NCBI GenBank assembly: GCA_026989375.1
Contig: JALSJJ010000254.1
Span: 1 to 36,612, forward strand
Reading direction: 5' to 3'
Origin: Rhodothermus sp.
GTDB lineage: Bacteria > Bacteroidota > Rhodothermia > Rhodothermales > Rhodothermaceae
Length of the DNA: 36,612 bases
Under the pieces are notes generated by a model. The model made no database searches. It saw nothing but the letters and a program-made list of their open reading frames with translations, and was not told where the DNA came from. Positions 1-6,533 of the stretch are shown piece after piece. Position numbers and translations under genes: made by a program. Numbering within the stretch: position 1 is the stretch's first letter; every line of letters starts with the position of its first letter.

Positions 1-1291
1 CGCGCGTCGCATAACGCGTGTCCAACACTGCACGCGCCCGCTCCACCACCCACCCATAATCAATCACGCTGTGATCCGTCGTAATAATCACCAGGTCCGC
101 CCCCGACACCTCCTCCCCCGTCAACGGCACGCTCCGATAACACCGACCCTCCCACTGAAACTCCGGCACATACGGATCATGATAGCGCACCTCAACCCCG
201 TCGGCCTCCAACAACCGCCACACCGCCAGCGCCGGACTCTCCCGCCAATCCTCCACATCCCGCTTGTACGACACCCCCAACAACAACACCCGCGCACAAG
301 AAGGCGCCACCCCCATCCGGTTCAACACCCGATAAGCCTTCTCACGCACAAACAACGGCATCTGACGGTTGATCTCCCCCGCCAACGCAATAAAATGCGT
401 GTTGAAATCCAACTCCTTCGCCTTCCACTCCAAATAGTGCGGATCAATCGGTATGCAGTGACCCCCAACACCCGGCCCCGGCCAAAACGCCATGATCCCA
501 AACGGCTTCGTAAAAGCCGCCTCCAACACCTCCCATACGTTCAACCCCATCCGGTCACACAACAACGCCAGCTCGTTCACCAACGCAATGTTCACCGCAC
601 GAAACGTGTTCTCAAACACCTTCACCAGCTCGGCCGCCTTCGCACTCGAAACCGGCACCACCTGCTCAATCGTCTGACGGTAAAACGCCACAGCCACCTC
701 CAGACTCTCCGGACCCACTCCCCCCACCACCTTCGACGTGTTCCGCGTCGTGTAACGACGATTGCCCGGATCCACCCGCTCCGGCGAATGCGCCAGGAAA
801 AAGTCCCGCTCCACCCGCAACCCACTCTCCCGCTCCAAAATCGGCAACATCACCTCCTCGGTCGTCCCCGGATAGGTCGTCGACTCCAGGCTGATAAGCT
901 GACCCGGACGCAACCGCCGCCCGATCTCGTGCGTCACCCGCTCGACGTACTGCAAGTCCGGCGTCAGGTTCTTCGTCAACGGCGTGGGCACGCAGATCAC
1001 CACCACGTCCATCTCCGCCACCCGCTCAAAGTCCGTCTCGGCCACAATCCGTCCTTCGGCCACCAGACGTCGCAGCTCCTCGTCGCGCACGTCCCGAATG
1101 TAGTTCTCGCCCCGGTTGACCTTCGCCGCCCGCTGCGGGTTCTGCTCAATCCCCACCACCCGATAGCCCACCTTCGCCTTCTCCACGGCAAAGGGCAACC
1201 CCACATACCCCAGGCCTACCACCCCCACCACCGCCTCCTTCGTCCGAATCCGCTCCAACAGCGTGACTTTGTCCACTATCAGTGACTCCAT
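1..1291 (-). CDS. wbpA: UDP-N-acetylglucosamine 6-dehydrogenase (WbpA/WecC-type nucleotide-sugar dehydrogenase), 3' end cut by window edge
   Basis: The open frame runs from an ATG at 1291 to the window edge without a stop: 430 codons, so it is nearly complete. It should oxidise C6 of a UDP-sugar, probably UDP-GlcNAc, to the uronic acid with NAD for surface polysaccharide synthesis. Visible features are the N-terminal dinucleotide-binding motif GLGYVGLP (residues 26-33), the AELVKVFENT helix carrying the family lysine, and the catalytic cysteine C279 in GPGVGGHCIPIDPHY. The sequence following that cysteine (HYLEWKAKE) is like WbpA/TviB rather than plain UDP-glucose dehydrogenases. Codon use is odd: 28 of the first 40 codons after the start end in G, against 14 of 40 in cysM. 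The substrate is inferred, and a related UDP-sugar is possible. Confidence 0.92.
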   Translation of the reverse strand, partial: MESLIVDKVTLLERIRTKEAVVGVVGLGYVGLPFAVEKAKVGYRVVGIEQNPQRAAKVNRGENYIRDVRDEELRRLVAEGRIVAETDFERVAEMDVVVICVPTPLTKNLTPDLQYVERVTHEIGRRLRPGQLISLESTTYPGTTEEVMLPILERESGLRVERDFFLAHSPERVDPGNRRYTTRNTSKVVGGVGPESLEVAVAFYRQTIEQVVPVSSAKAAELVKVFENTFRAVNIALVNELALLCDRMGLNVWEVLEAAFTKPFGIMAFWPGPGVGGHCIPIDPHYLEWKAKELDFNTHFIALAGEINRQMPLFVREKAYRVLNRMGVAPSCARVLLLGVSYKRDVEDWRESPALAVWRLLEADGVEVRYHDPYVPEFQWEGRCYRSVPLTGEEVSGADLVIITTDHSVIDYGWVVERARAVLDTRYATR

Positions 1292-1406
1292 AATCGCTTC
1301 TGCAAGCTTGTGGTATCGCCACAGGGCTTATCAGAACCTGTGCCGATCCCCCTACCGACAGTTAAGATACAGCCTGCGGCGAAGCCACCTCGCAGGATGA
1401 AACCAT
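1292..1406 (-). promoter_or_regulatory. 5' leader of the nucleotide-sugar dehydrogenase with two hairpins
   Basis: The 115 bases between the minus-strand terminator and the dehydrogenase start contain two inverted repeats: CCTGCG/CGCAGG (1373-1378 with 1391-1396) and CACAGG/CCTGTG (1320-1325 with 1337-1342). Either could fold in the mRNA leader. I could not recognise a promoter or a known riboswitch here. If the upstream terminator is leaky, this would be the distal part of an attenuated leader; otherwise a promoter must lie inside it. Confidence 0.3.
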
Positions 1407-1445
1407 AAAAAAAGGGCCCGGTGCCCACCCCAAAAGCACCGGGCC
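1407..1445 (-). terminator. Intrinsic terminator (minus strand)
   Basis: Read on the minus strand, a perfect 10-bp stem GGCCCGGTGC/GCACCGGGCC (1436-1445 with 1415-1424) has an 11-base loop. It is followed by one more C and then seven T residues (1413-1407). This is a textbook rho-independent terminator. It lies upstream of the dehydrogenase and downstream of a candidate structured RNA, so it ends that RNA or attenuates the dehydrogenase gene. Confidence 0.85.
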
Positions 1446-1550
1446 TGCGCGCCTCATCCACCGAGGGAACTGTGTTCAGGGACGGCTGCTGGCACGAACG
1501 TCCCCCGTGAACCACCACCCCACAAGCCGTGGATGACCCCGTCAGTCCAG
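1407..1550 (-). ncRNA. Candidate structured RNA (6S-like rod or attenuator leader) ending at the terminator
   Basis: Just before the minus-strand terminator the sequence can fold into one long rod. A perfect 8-bp closing stem pairs 1529-1536 with 1454-1461. It is followed by a large internal bubble (16 bases on the 5' side, 12 on the 3' side). Next is an 11-bp apical stem pairing 1499-1504 plus 1508-1512 with 1474-1484, interrupted only by a 3-base bulge. Rod, central bubble, apical stem and 3' terminator recall 6S RNA, but the roughly 140-base length is short and no conserved 6S sequence was recognised. It could instead be a cis-acting leader of the downstream dehydrogenase gene. The 5' end is a guess. 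Confidence 0.4.
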
Positions 1551-1586
1551 GATATCGGCACTACGTAGAAAAACTTAAGGGAACTT

Positions 1587-1712
1587 TCAGGCTCCTATAA
1601 AAAGGAAGATTTCCTCAGCATATTTCTTCGATGCCTTTGCGCTTCCTTTCTGGTGTCGGAGCCACCACCCTGTCAGCAGTAGCGCACCGCCGAGCCACAA
1701 CAGCTTGATCAT
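1587..1712 (-). CDS. Possible 41-residue single-pass membrane protein
   Basis: A short frame starts at the ATG at 1712. It encodes a hydrophobic stretch (about residues 2-17, IKLLWLGGALLLTGWW) followed by a basic tail (RHQKGSAKASKK) and a hydrophobic end. This looks like a small inner-membrane protein, but the frame has no convincing Shine-Dalgarno sequence and no recognised family. It lies between the divergent cys leader and the candidate structured RNA. It may be chance coding in an intergenic region. Confidence 0.2.
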   Translation of the reverse strand: MIKLLWLGGALLLTGWWLRHQKGSAKASKKYAEEIFLFIGA

Positions 1713-1873
1713 GGGTTCATTGCTTTTCGTTAGACGGCCTGTTACTTTTGAACTTTCATCAAAATGTGTACCACGGGTGTCTATCGATAGCTTCTGCACT
1801 GCTCATTATCTTTCCGGGAGAACTTTTCCTCGTTCTTTTCGTTTGGTGTGCAGAGTTTTCCAACCGGGTTGTT

Positions 1874-1978
1874 ATGATGCTTTCGTCTGTGCACCGCTGT
1901 TGCTGTTGTTGTTGCCCCCACCCGATCGGGGGGGTAGCAAGTGCGTGTGCACTGGCGAAAGCAAATGCTGAGACTTAG
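1874..1978 (+). CDS. Poly-cysteine leader peptide of the cysM operon
   Basis: A 34-codon frame begins with two adjacent ATGs (1874, 1877) and ends with TAG at 1976-1978. Codons 9-14 (1898-1915) are six consecutive Cys codons (TGT/TGC), and a seventh Cys codon is at 1946. The peptide reads MMLSSVHR, then six Cys, then a Pro/Gly/Ala-rich tail. No other in-frame ATG lies upstream within the open frame. It sits 80 bases before cysM, with an intrinsic terminator in between. Runs of codons for the pathway's end product in a short leader frame are the hallmark of ribosome-mediated attenuation (trp, his and leu leaders; poly-Cys leaders are described in mycobacteria). The peptide itself probably has no function. 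No strong Shine-Dalgarno sequence is visible. Confidence 0.78.
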   Translation: MMLSSVHRCCCCCCPHPIGGVASACALAKANAET

Positions 1979-2036
1979 AAAGACCTCCACGCCACGCACA
2001 GGTTACCCCTCCGGAAGCCTCCGTGAGGGGTTTTTT
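1912..2036 (+). promoter_or_regulatory. Cysteine-responsive transcription attenuator (hairpin 1:2, antiterminator 2:3, terminator 3:4)
   Basis: Three mutually exclusive pairings are visible. The 1:2 hairpin overlaps the last Cys codons: TTGC 1912-1915 with GCAA 1937-1940, and the C-runs 1916-1919 and 1921-1923 with the G-run 1928-1934. Antiterminator 2:3 pairs TCGGGGGGGT (1926-1935) with ACCCCTCCGG (2005-2014) over ten positions, two of them G-U. Terminator 3:4 uses 2005-2011 with 2025-2031. A ribosome stalled in the Cys run would mask 1912-1923, free the G-run for 2:3 pairing and let transcription enter cysM. A ribosome that passes would allow 1:2 and the terminator to form. The pairing is seen; the regulatory behaviour is inferred from trp-type attenuators. 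Confidence 0.72.
2005..2036 (+). terminator. Intrinsic terminator (attenuator) 22 bases before cysM
   Basis: ACCCCTC (2005-2011) pairs perfectly with GAGGGGT (2025-2031). Inside it a CGGA/TCCG stem is capped by a 4-base loop, with one bulged T. Six T residues (2031-2036) follow immediately. It lies after the poly-Cys leader stop codon and just before the cysM ribosome binding region, so it can only serve to end leader transcripts early. Confidence 0.9.
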
Positions 2037-2058
2037 ATTGCGCTAAAAGGCTTTGCTT

Positions 2059-3012
2059 ATGTTGATCGAATCCATACAGGATACAGTCAGCACACGCTTG
2101 ACAGCCGAGGCCGAACTGATTCGCACCATCGGGCACACGCCGTTGATTCGGTTACGGCGGATTACGCGCCACCTGCCCGAAACGGTGGCCGTCTACGTCA
2201 AAGCTGAGCACCTGAACCCTGGTGGCTCGGTGAAAGATCGACCTGCTCTCCGCATGGTACTGGAGGGATTACGCAGCGGCGCTCTGCGTGACGGACGCGT
2301 GCTGGTTGACGCTACCAGTGGCAATACCGGCATTGCCTATGCCATGCTGGGCGCGGCGCTTGGCTTTCCAGTAATGCTGGCCATGCCAGCAAATGCCTCA
2401 CCAGAACGTAAGCGCATCCTGAAAGCCTACGGCGCCGAGCTGATCCTGACGGATCCCATGGAAGGAACCGACGGCGCCCAGCGCTACGTGCGGGAGCTGG
2501 TGCAACAGGAGCCGGATCGCTACTTCTACCCTGACCAGTACAACAACGACGCCAACTGGCGGGCTCACTATGAAAGTACCGGTGTTGAGATCCTGGAACA
2601 GACGGGTGGGCGCGTCACGCACTTTGTAGCCGGGCTGGGCACAACGGGCACGTTCGTCGGCGTCAGTCGGCGGTTGAAGACTCATAATCCAGCTATTCGC
2701 TGCTACGCGCTCCAACCTGACTCGCCGCTGCACGGGTTGGAAGGGCTCAAACATCTGGAAACAGCCATCGTCCCGGGCATCTATGATCCTTCGCTGGTCG
2801 ATGAGCATCTGACCTGCTCGACCGAAGAGGCCTTCGAAATGACCCGACGGCTGGCCCGCGAAGAAGGGCTGTTCGTCGGGCCCTCCTCCGGGGCCAACGT
2901 AGCAGCAGCTCTGCGCGTTGCTGAGCAATTAGAACAAGGCGTGGTTGTCACTATCCTGTGCGATACCGGTGCGCGCTACCTGAGCGAACCATTCTGGGAA
3001 GAAACGCTATGA
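2059..3012 (+). CDS. cysM: Cysteine synthase CysM (probable O-phosphoserine sulfhydrylase, CysO-dependent)
   Basis: A PLP fold-type II beta-replacement enzyme of 317 residues. The PLP lysine is K59 in NPGGSVKDRPA. Also visible are the TSGNTG substrate loop and the phosphate-binding GLGTTGT loop. It should make cysteine from an activated serine with sulfide delivered as a carrier-protein thiocarboxylate. The block QPDSPLHGLEGLKHL followed by GIYDP resembles Mycobacterium CysM, which uses O-phosphoserine, more than CysK. The adjacent Mec-like protease, carrier and MoeZ genes support this reading. The start is the ATG at 2059, preceded by AAAGG at 2046-2050. The stop overlaps the next gene start as ATGA. 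Expression is probably controlled by the poly-Cys attenuator upstream. Use of O-acetylserine cannot be excluded from sequence. Confidence 0.93.
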   Translation: MLIESIQDTVSTRLTAEAELIRTIGHTPLIRLRRITRHLPETVAVYVKAEHLNPGGSVKDRPALRMVLEGLRSGALRDGRVLVDATSGNTGIAYAMLGAALGFPVMLAMPANASPERKRILKAYGAELILTDPMEGTDGAQRYVRELVQQEPDRYFYPDQYNNDANWRAHYESTGVEILEQTGGRVTHFVAGLGTTGTFVGVSRRLKTHNPAIRCYALQPDSPLHGLEGLKHLETAIVPGIYDPSLVDEHLTCSTEEAFEMTRRLAREEGLFVGPSSGANVAAALRVAEQLEQGVVVTILCDTGARYLSEPFWEETL

Positions 3013-3455
3013 AAATCAAAGCTTCCTTACTGGCCCAGATCCGAGCCCATGGCGAGGCCACCTATCCGGAAGAGTGCTGCGGGTTGTTGCTGGGTCGGAG
3101 TGGTCCAGACGGCAACCACGTACAGGCGCTTTATCCCGTGGCGAATCGCCATGCCGAGCAACGCGAGCGGCGCTACACGATTGCTCCGTCTGATTACCTG
3201 GCGGCTGAGCGAACCGCCCGCCAGCAGGGGTTGGATGTGGTGGGCTTCTACCATTCCCATCCAGACCACCCTGCCCGTCCCTCCGCCACAGACCTGGCCG
3301 AAGCCACCTTCCCGGGCTACACGTATGTGATTGTTGCCGTACATCAGGGGAGAGCAGGCGAACTCACCGCCTGGCACCTGACTCCCGACCGAACCCGGTT
3401 CGAAGCCGAACCCATTGAAATAGAACCTGAAACAACCGCCGTCGATCAAACCTGA
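3009..3455 (+). CDS. mec: JAMM/MPN+ zinc metalloprotease, Mec+ type (M67 family)
   Basis: A 148-residue protein with the full JAMM metal site: the glutamate in YPEECCGLLLG (E22), H82 and H84 in HSHP, and D95 ten residues after H84. In the mycobacterial pathway Mec+ hydrolyses the CysO-cysteine adduct and releases free cysteine. Its place between cysM and the carrier gene makes that role likely here. The carrier ends in GGHF, so this enzyme may also trim the last two residues to expose the Gly-Gly end; QbsD does this for QbsE in quinolobactin synthesis. The start overlaps the cysM stop (ATGA at 3009-3012), indicating translational coupling. The PEECCG motif places it with the bacterial sulfur-carrier proteases rather than with RadC. 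Confidence 0.9.
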   Translation: MKIKASLLAQIRAHGEATYPEECCGLLLGRSGPDGNHVQALYPVANRHAEQRERRYTIAPSDYLAAERTARQQGLDVVGFYHSHPDHPARPSATDLAEATFPGYTYVIVAVHQGRAGELTAWHLTPDRTRFEAEPIEIEPETTAVDQT

Positions 3456-3463
3456 GAGATAAC

Positions 3464-3760
3464 ATGCGTACGACGACCGCTACCGTGACGATTCGGATCC
3501 CCACGCCGCTGCGCGGCTTTACCAACAATCAGGAAATCGTTGAAGTACAGGGCGCCACGGTGGGCGAAGCGTTGCAGCAATTGGTCGCGCAGTTTCCGCG
3601 GCTAAAGCCGCACCTGTTCAATGAAGAAGGACGCTTGCGCTCATTTGTCAACATCTATCTGGGTGATGAAGACGTCCGCTATCTGCAACGTGAAGCAACG
3701 CCCCTGCAGCCAGGCGCCGAGCTTTCCATTGTACCTTCGGTTGCCGGTGGACACTTTTAA
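3464..3760 (+). CDS. cysO: CysO-like sulfur-carrier protein (MoaD/ThiS ubiquitin fold) with GGHF C-terminus
   Basis: A 98-residue beta-grasp protein. Recognisable segments are the N-terminal strand VTIRIPTPLRGFTNN, the middle VNIYLGDEDVRYL, and the C-terminal SIVPSVAGG followed by His-Phe and a TAA stop. Carriers of this family are adenylated and thiocarboxylated on a terminal Gly-Gly by a MoeB/MoeZ partner. In CysO the thiocarboxylate is the sulfur donor for CysM. Here two residues follow the Gly-Gly, so the primary product should be an inactive precursor. The JAMM protease gene lies 8 bases upstream and the activating-enzyme gene 18 bases downstream. A GAGAG ribosome binding sequence precedes the ATG. 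Confidence 0.92.
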   Translation: MRTTTATVTIRIPTPLRGFTNNQEIVEVQGATVGEALQQLVAQFPRLKPHLFNEEGRLRSFVNIYLGDEDVRYLQREATPLQPGAELSIVPSVAGGHF

Positions 3761-3778
3761 CCAACCGGAAAATCTGCC

Positions 3779-4960
3779 ATGGCTGTAACCACTGCCGATA
3801 TTACGCTGACGCCTGAAGAGCTTCGACGCTACAGCCGTCACCTGATTCTACCCGAGGTGGGCCTGGAAGGTCAGAAAAAGCTCAAGGCCGCTTCGGTGCT
3901 GCTGGTCGGCGCTGGCGGTCTGGGCTCGCCTCTGGCGTTGTATCTGGCAGCCGCGGGCGTAGGCCGTCTTGGGCTTGTCGACTTCGACGTGGTCGATGAA
4001 ACGAACCTGCAGCGCCAGGTGCTACACGGTACCAAAGACGTCGGACGGCCCAAGCTGGAATCGGCGCGCGACCGCATCCTGGACATCAATCCGTACGTAC
4101 AGGTTGACCTCTACGAAACGCGGCTGACCAGCGAAAACGCCCTGGATATTATCAAGGAGTACGACCTGGTGGCCGACGGGACCGATAATTTTCCCACGCG
4201 CTACCTGGTCAATGACGCCTGCGTCCTGGCCGGCAAGCCCAACGTCTATGCCTCCATTTTCCGGTTTGAGGGCCAGGTGTCAGTCTTTGCCACGCCGGAT
4301 GGCCCCTGCTACCGGTGCCTTTATCCGGAGCCGCCGCCTCCCGGGCTGGTTCCTTCTTGCGCCGAAGGGGGCGTGCTGGGCGTTCTGCCGGGCCTGGTCG
4401 GCACCATTCAGGCCACCGAGGTTATCAAGCTGATCCTCGGGATCGGTACGCCACTCATCGGTCGGCTGCTGCTTATCGATGCGCTGCACATGCAGTTCCG
4501 CACCCTGAAGGTGCGAAAGAACCCCGATTGCCCGATCTGTGGCGAACATCGCACGATCCACGAACTGATCGACTATGAACAGTTCTGCGGCCTTCCTCCC
4601 CGCAACGGCGAAGCAGCCACCCAGGCCGAAAGCACGGTTCCCGAAATTACCGTACACGAACTCAAAGCGCGCCTGGAACGCGGCGATCGCCCAATTATCC
4701 TGGATGTGCGTAAGCCCTACGAAGTGCAGATTGCCAGCATCGGACACGACGTACTGATCCCGGTTGACGAATTGCCTGAACGGCTTGCCGAGCTGGAGCC
4801 GTACCGCGACCGGGAGATCGTCGTGTACTGCCGATCGGGCGCTCGATCAGCTCAGGCCACAAAGCTACTACGCGAAGCGGGCTTTCGTGACGTGAAAAAT
4901 CTGAAGGGTGGGATTCTGGCCTGGAGTCAGGAAATTGATCCCAGCATTCCGCAGTACTGA
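3779..4960 (+). CDS. moeZ: MoeZ/MoeBR: ThiF-type adenylyltransferase fused to a rhodanese domain
   Basis: A 393-residue two-domain enzyme. The N-terminal adenylation domain has the nucleotide loop GAGGLGSP and the loop GLVDFDVVDETNLQRQ. It also has zinc ligands C177/C180 (CYRC) and C251/C254 (CPIC), and C194 in PSCAEGGVLG. The C-terminal rhodanese domain (about residues 285-390) keeps the active-site loop CRSGARS with C351. Such proteins activate the C-terminal glycine of MoaD/CysO-like carriers with ATP and then pass a persulfide sulfur to form the thiocarboxylate. As last gene of the cys operon it should load the CysO-like protein. It may also serve molybdopterin or thiouridine carriers encoded elsewhere. 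Confidence 0.94.
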   Translation: MAVTTADITLTPEELRRYSRHLILPEVGLEGQKKLKAASVLLVGAGGLGSPLALYLAAAGVGRLGLVDFDVVDETNLQRQVLHGTKDVGRPKLESARDRILDINPYVQVDLYETRLTSENALDIIKEYDLVADGTDNFPTRYLVNDACVLAGKPNVYASIFRFEGQVSVFATPDGPCYRCLYPEPPPPGLVPSCAEGGVLGVLPGLVGTIQATEVIKLILGIGTPLIGRLLLIDALHMQFRTLKVRKNPDCPICGEHRTIHELIDYEQFCGLPPRNGEAATQAESTVPEITVHELKARLERGDRPIILDVRKPYEVQIASIGHDVLIPVDELPERLAELEPYRDREIVVYCRSGARSAQATKLLREAGFRDVKNLKGGILAWSQEIDPSIPQY

Positions 4961-4979
4961 GCACGCCTCCTTCCTGCGC

Positions 4980-5009
4980 AAGCCCGGCCGCTCAGGTGGT
5001 CGGGCTTTT
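4980..5009. terminator. Terminator hairpin between moeZ and the convergent DCC gene
   Basis: AAGCCCGGCC (4980-4989) pairs with GGTCGGGCTT (4998-5007), including one G-T pair, around an 8-base loop, and a short T-run (5006-5009) follows. It sits 20 bases after the moeZ stop. The distal part overlaps the last codons of the convergent gene, so it most likely ends the cys operon transcript. Confidence 0.7.
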
Positions 5010-5465
5010 CTGTTGCGTTTCGGCGGCAGTCCTTACCGGCGGCTCCAGAAAACGAGCCAGCAGATCTGGCGTAGGTACCCGGCATTGCTCCCGACGTCCG
5101 AACCAGCGATAGCGATGTCGGGCAATCCAGTGATATACCGCATCACGCAACGGTCGCGGCACCACAATCAGTCCATAGAGCAACGGCCAGAGCCCCTTCA
5201 GACGTCGCAAAATGCGAAGTGCTGCGGTCGAGTCGCGGTAGCACCGCCCGTTTTCAATCAACACAATGCTGTCCATATAATTCGGCCGAAGGCCAAAACG
5301 CTCCAGATACGGCCGTGCGGCCTCGGACTGCAGGGCGCCGAACTTGAAGTAGCCGGCCGGATCTCGATCAATTACAAAGTTGACAAATCCGTTGCACAGG
5401 TTGCACACGCCGTCGAACAGCACAATGCCGTGCTGCGTCTCCTCCGATGAACGCTGTACGTTCAT
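4992..5465 (-). CDS. Thiol-disulfide oxidoreductase of the DCC family (DUF393)
   Basis: A 157-residue protein with the family signature FDGVCNLCNGFVNFVI near the N-terminus. The signature contains the CxxC pair C21/C24 and the Asp-Gly before it. DCC proteins are predicted thioredoxin-like or membrane-associated oxidoreductases of unclear substrate. The start ATG overlaps the stop codon of the upstream patatin gene (ATGA), so the two are co-transcribed and translationally coupled. A hydrophobic segment around LLYGLIVVPRPL may be membrane associated. Family assignment is firm; the substrate is unknown. Confidence 0.9.
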   Translation of the reverse strand: MNVQRSSEETQHGIVLFDGVCNLCNGFVNFVIDRDPAGYFKFGALQSEAARPYLERFGLRPNYMDSIVLIENGRCYRDSTAALRILRRLKGLWPLLYGLIVVPRPLRDAVYHWIARHRYRWFGRREQCRVPTPDLLARFLEPPVRTAAETQQKSPTT

Positions 5466-6481
5466 AGGTCGGTAGCCGTAGAGGTCGCCGTAGCAAGTCG
5501 TTGTGCAATAGCTTTGAGCGCCGCTGCCTGTGCTTCGGCAGCCGCTACCCCACGCTGAAAGATTTCTTCTTTTTCCTCCCAGAGGCTGAGCATGCCGACA
5601 TGCGACACGTCTGGCGCAATCAATACGTCCGGACGACAGGTCTGTAGCCGATAGCCTTCCAGTTGCGTTACCACGATCTCCATGGCGCGCCCCAACACGT
5701 CAAACCCATTGGGTTGCCGGTCACTACCGTTTCGCCGGAACCGACGCGACAAGCGCTCGCTCCACATGCCCAGACTGATACGCCGCCCTTCTCCCGCCTC
5801 ATCACCGTTCCGGCGACGCTTGACCGGAGAAGGCTCCAGCGCGGTACTCTCGCGATGCAGACGAACGGCGATCGTGTAACGAACACCATGATGCACCAGC
5901 GGACTGACCGGCACATTGTTACAGAGCCCGCCATCAACCAGCAAACGCCCATCGATCTCCACCGGCGCGAAAATACCCGGAATAGCCGAAGAAGCCAGCA
6001 CGGCATCCACGACAGGTCCCCGCTTGAAGATCACCTCCTTGCCACTTTCGAGGTCAGTCGCCACCACATAAAACGGCACGGGCAGCTCTTCAAAGTGGCA
6101 GTCCTGAAGATGCACCCGGAGATATTCTCGAAGCGGTTCATTAGAAATCAGCCCCTGGCCATCGAACCGGAGCGCAAAGAGCGTTCGCGTACGTTGCTCC
6201 CGCATGAGCTGCTTCATCTGCGCTACCGAGTAGCCAAAGGCATAAAAAGCCCCTACCAGCGCGCCCGCACTGCATCCTGCCACCACGCCTGGCCGCAGTC
6301 CATAGCGCTCCAGCACGGAAAGCACTCCGATGTGCGCCCATCCCCGCATGCCGCCTCCGCCCAGCGCAAGACCTAACTCTGACTGTACTGTTCGAGCGCG
6401 ATCTTCTGCCTGCATAAATCCTGACTGGTCGATCCGGTTTGCGAACGTGTACCGCCAACCCTGACTAAAGATTCGCTGCAT
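5462..6481 (-). CDS. Patatin-like phospholipase (RssA/NTE family)
   Basis: A 339-residue serine lipase with all patatin landmarks: the glycine-rich oxyanion loop LGGGGMRGWAHIG (about 40-52), the nucleophile S71 in GCSAGA, and the catalytic aspartate D183 in VDGGLCNNVPV. It hydrolyses acyl esters, probably membrane phospholipids. The C-terminal part has a basic, Arg-rich insertion (about residues 215-255) that is not part of the catalytic core. The start at 6481 is chosen because AGGTGG sits just before it. A second ATG at residue 23 (MQAEDRAR) is also possible. It is divergent from the GH31 gene with 52 bases between the starts. No signal peptide is obvious. Confidence 0.92.
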   Translation of the reverse strand: MQRIFSQGWRYTFANRIDQSGFMQAEDRARTVQSELGLALGGGGMRGWAHIGVLSVLERYGLRPGVVAGCSAGALVGAFYAFGYSVAQMKQLMREQRTRTLFALRFDGQGLISNEPLREYLRVHLQDCHFEELPVPFYVVATDLESGKEVIFKRGPVVDAVLASSAIPGIFAPVEIDGRLLVDGGLCNNVPVSPLVHHGVRYTIAVRLHRESTALEPSPVKRRRNGDEAGEGRRISLGMWSERLSRRFRRNGSDRQPNGFDVLGRAMEIVVTQLEGYRLQTCRPDVLIAPDVSHVGMLSLWEEKEEIFQRGVAAAEAQAAALKAIAQRLATATSTATDL

Positions 6482-6533
6482 ACCACCTGCTTTGTTCGTA
6501 TCTTAAGGACCGGCATCATCTGGCCGTTTTCCC

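Noticed and set aside
71..1285. A 404-codon plus-strand open frame opposite the dehydrogenase gene
   Set aside because: Its product is Arg/His/Pro-rich with no family features. It is the antisense shadow of the strongly G-ending dehydrogenase codons, whereas the minus-strand product has all catalytic motifs.
1292..1406. A possible ops/JUMPStart-like element (GTCGGTAGGGGG on the minus strand) before the polysaccharide gene
   Set aside because: It only partly matches GGCGGTAG and lacks the rest of the JUMPStart consensus; RfaH-type control is not expected in this lineage.
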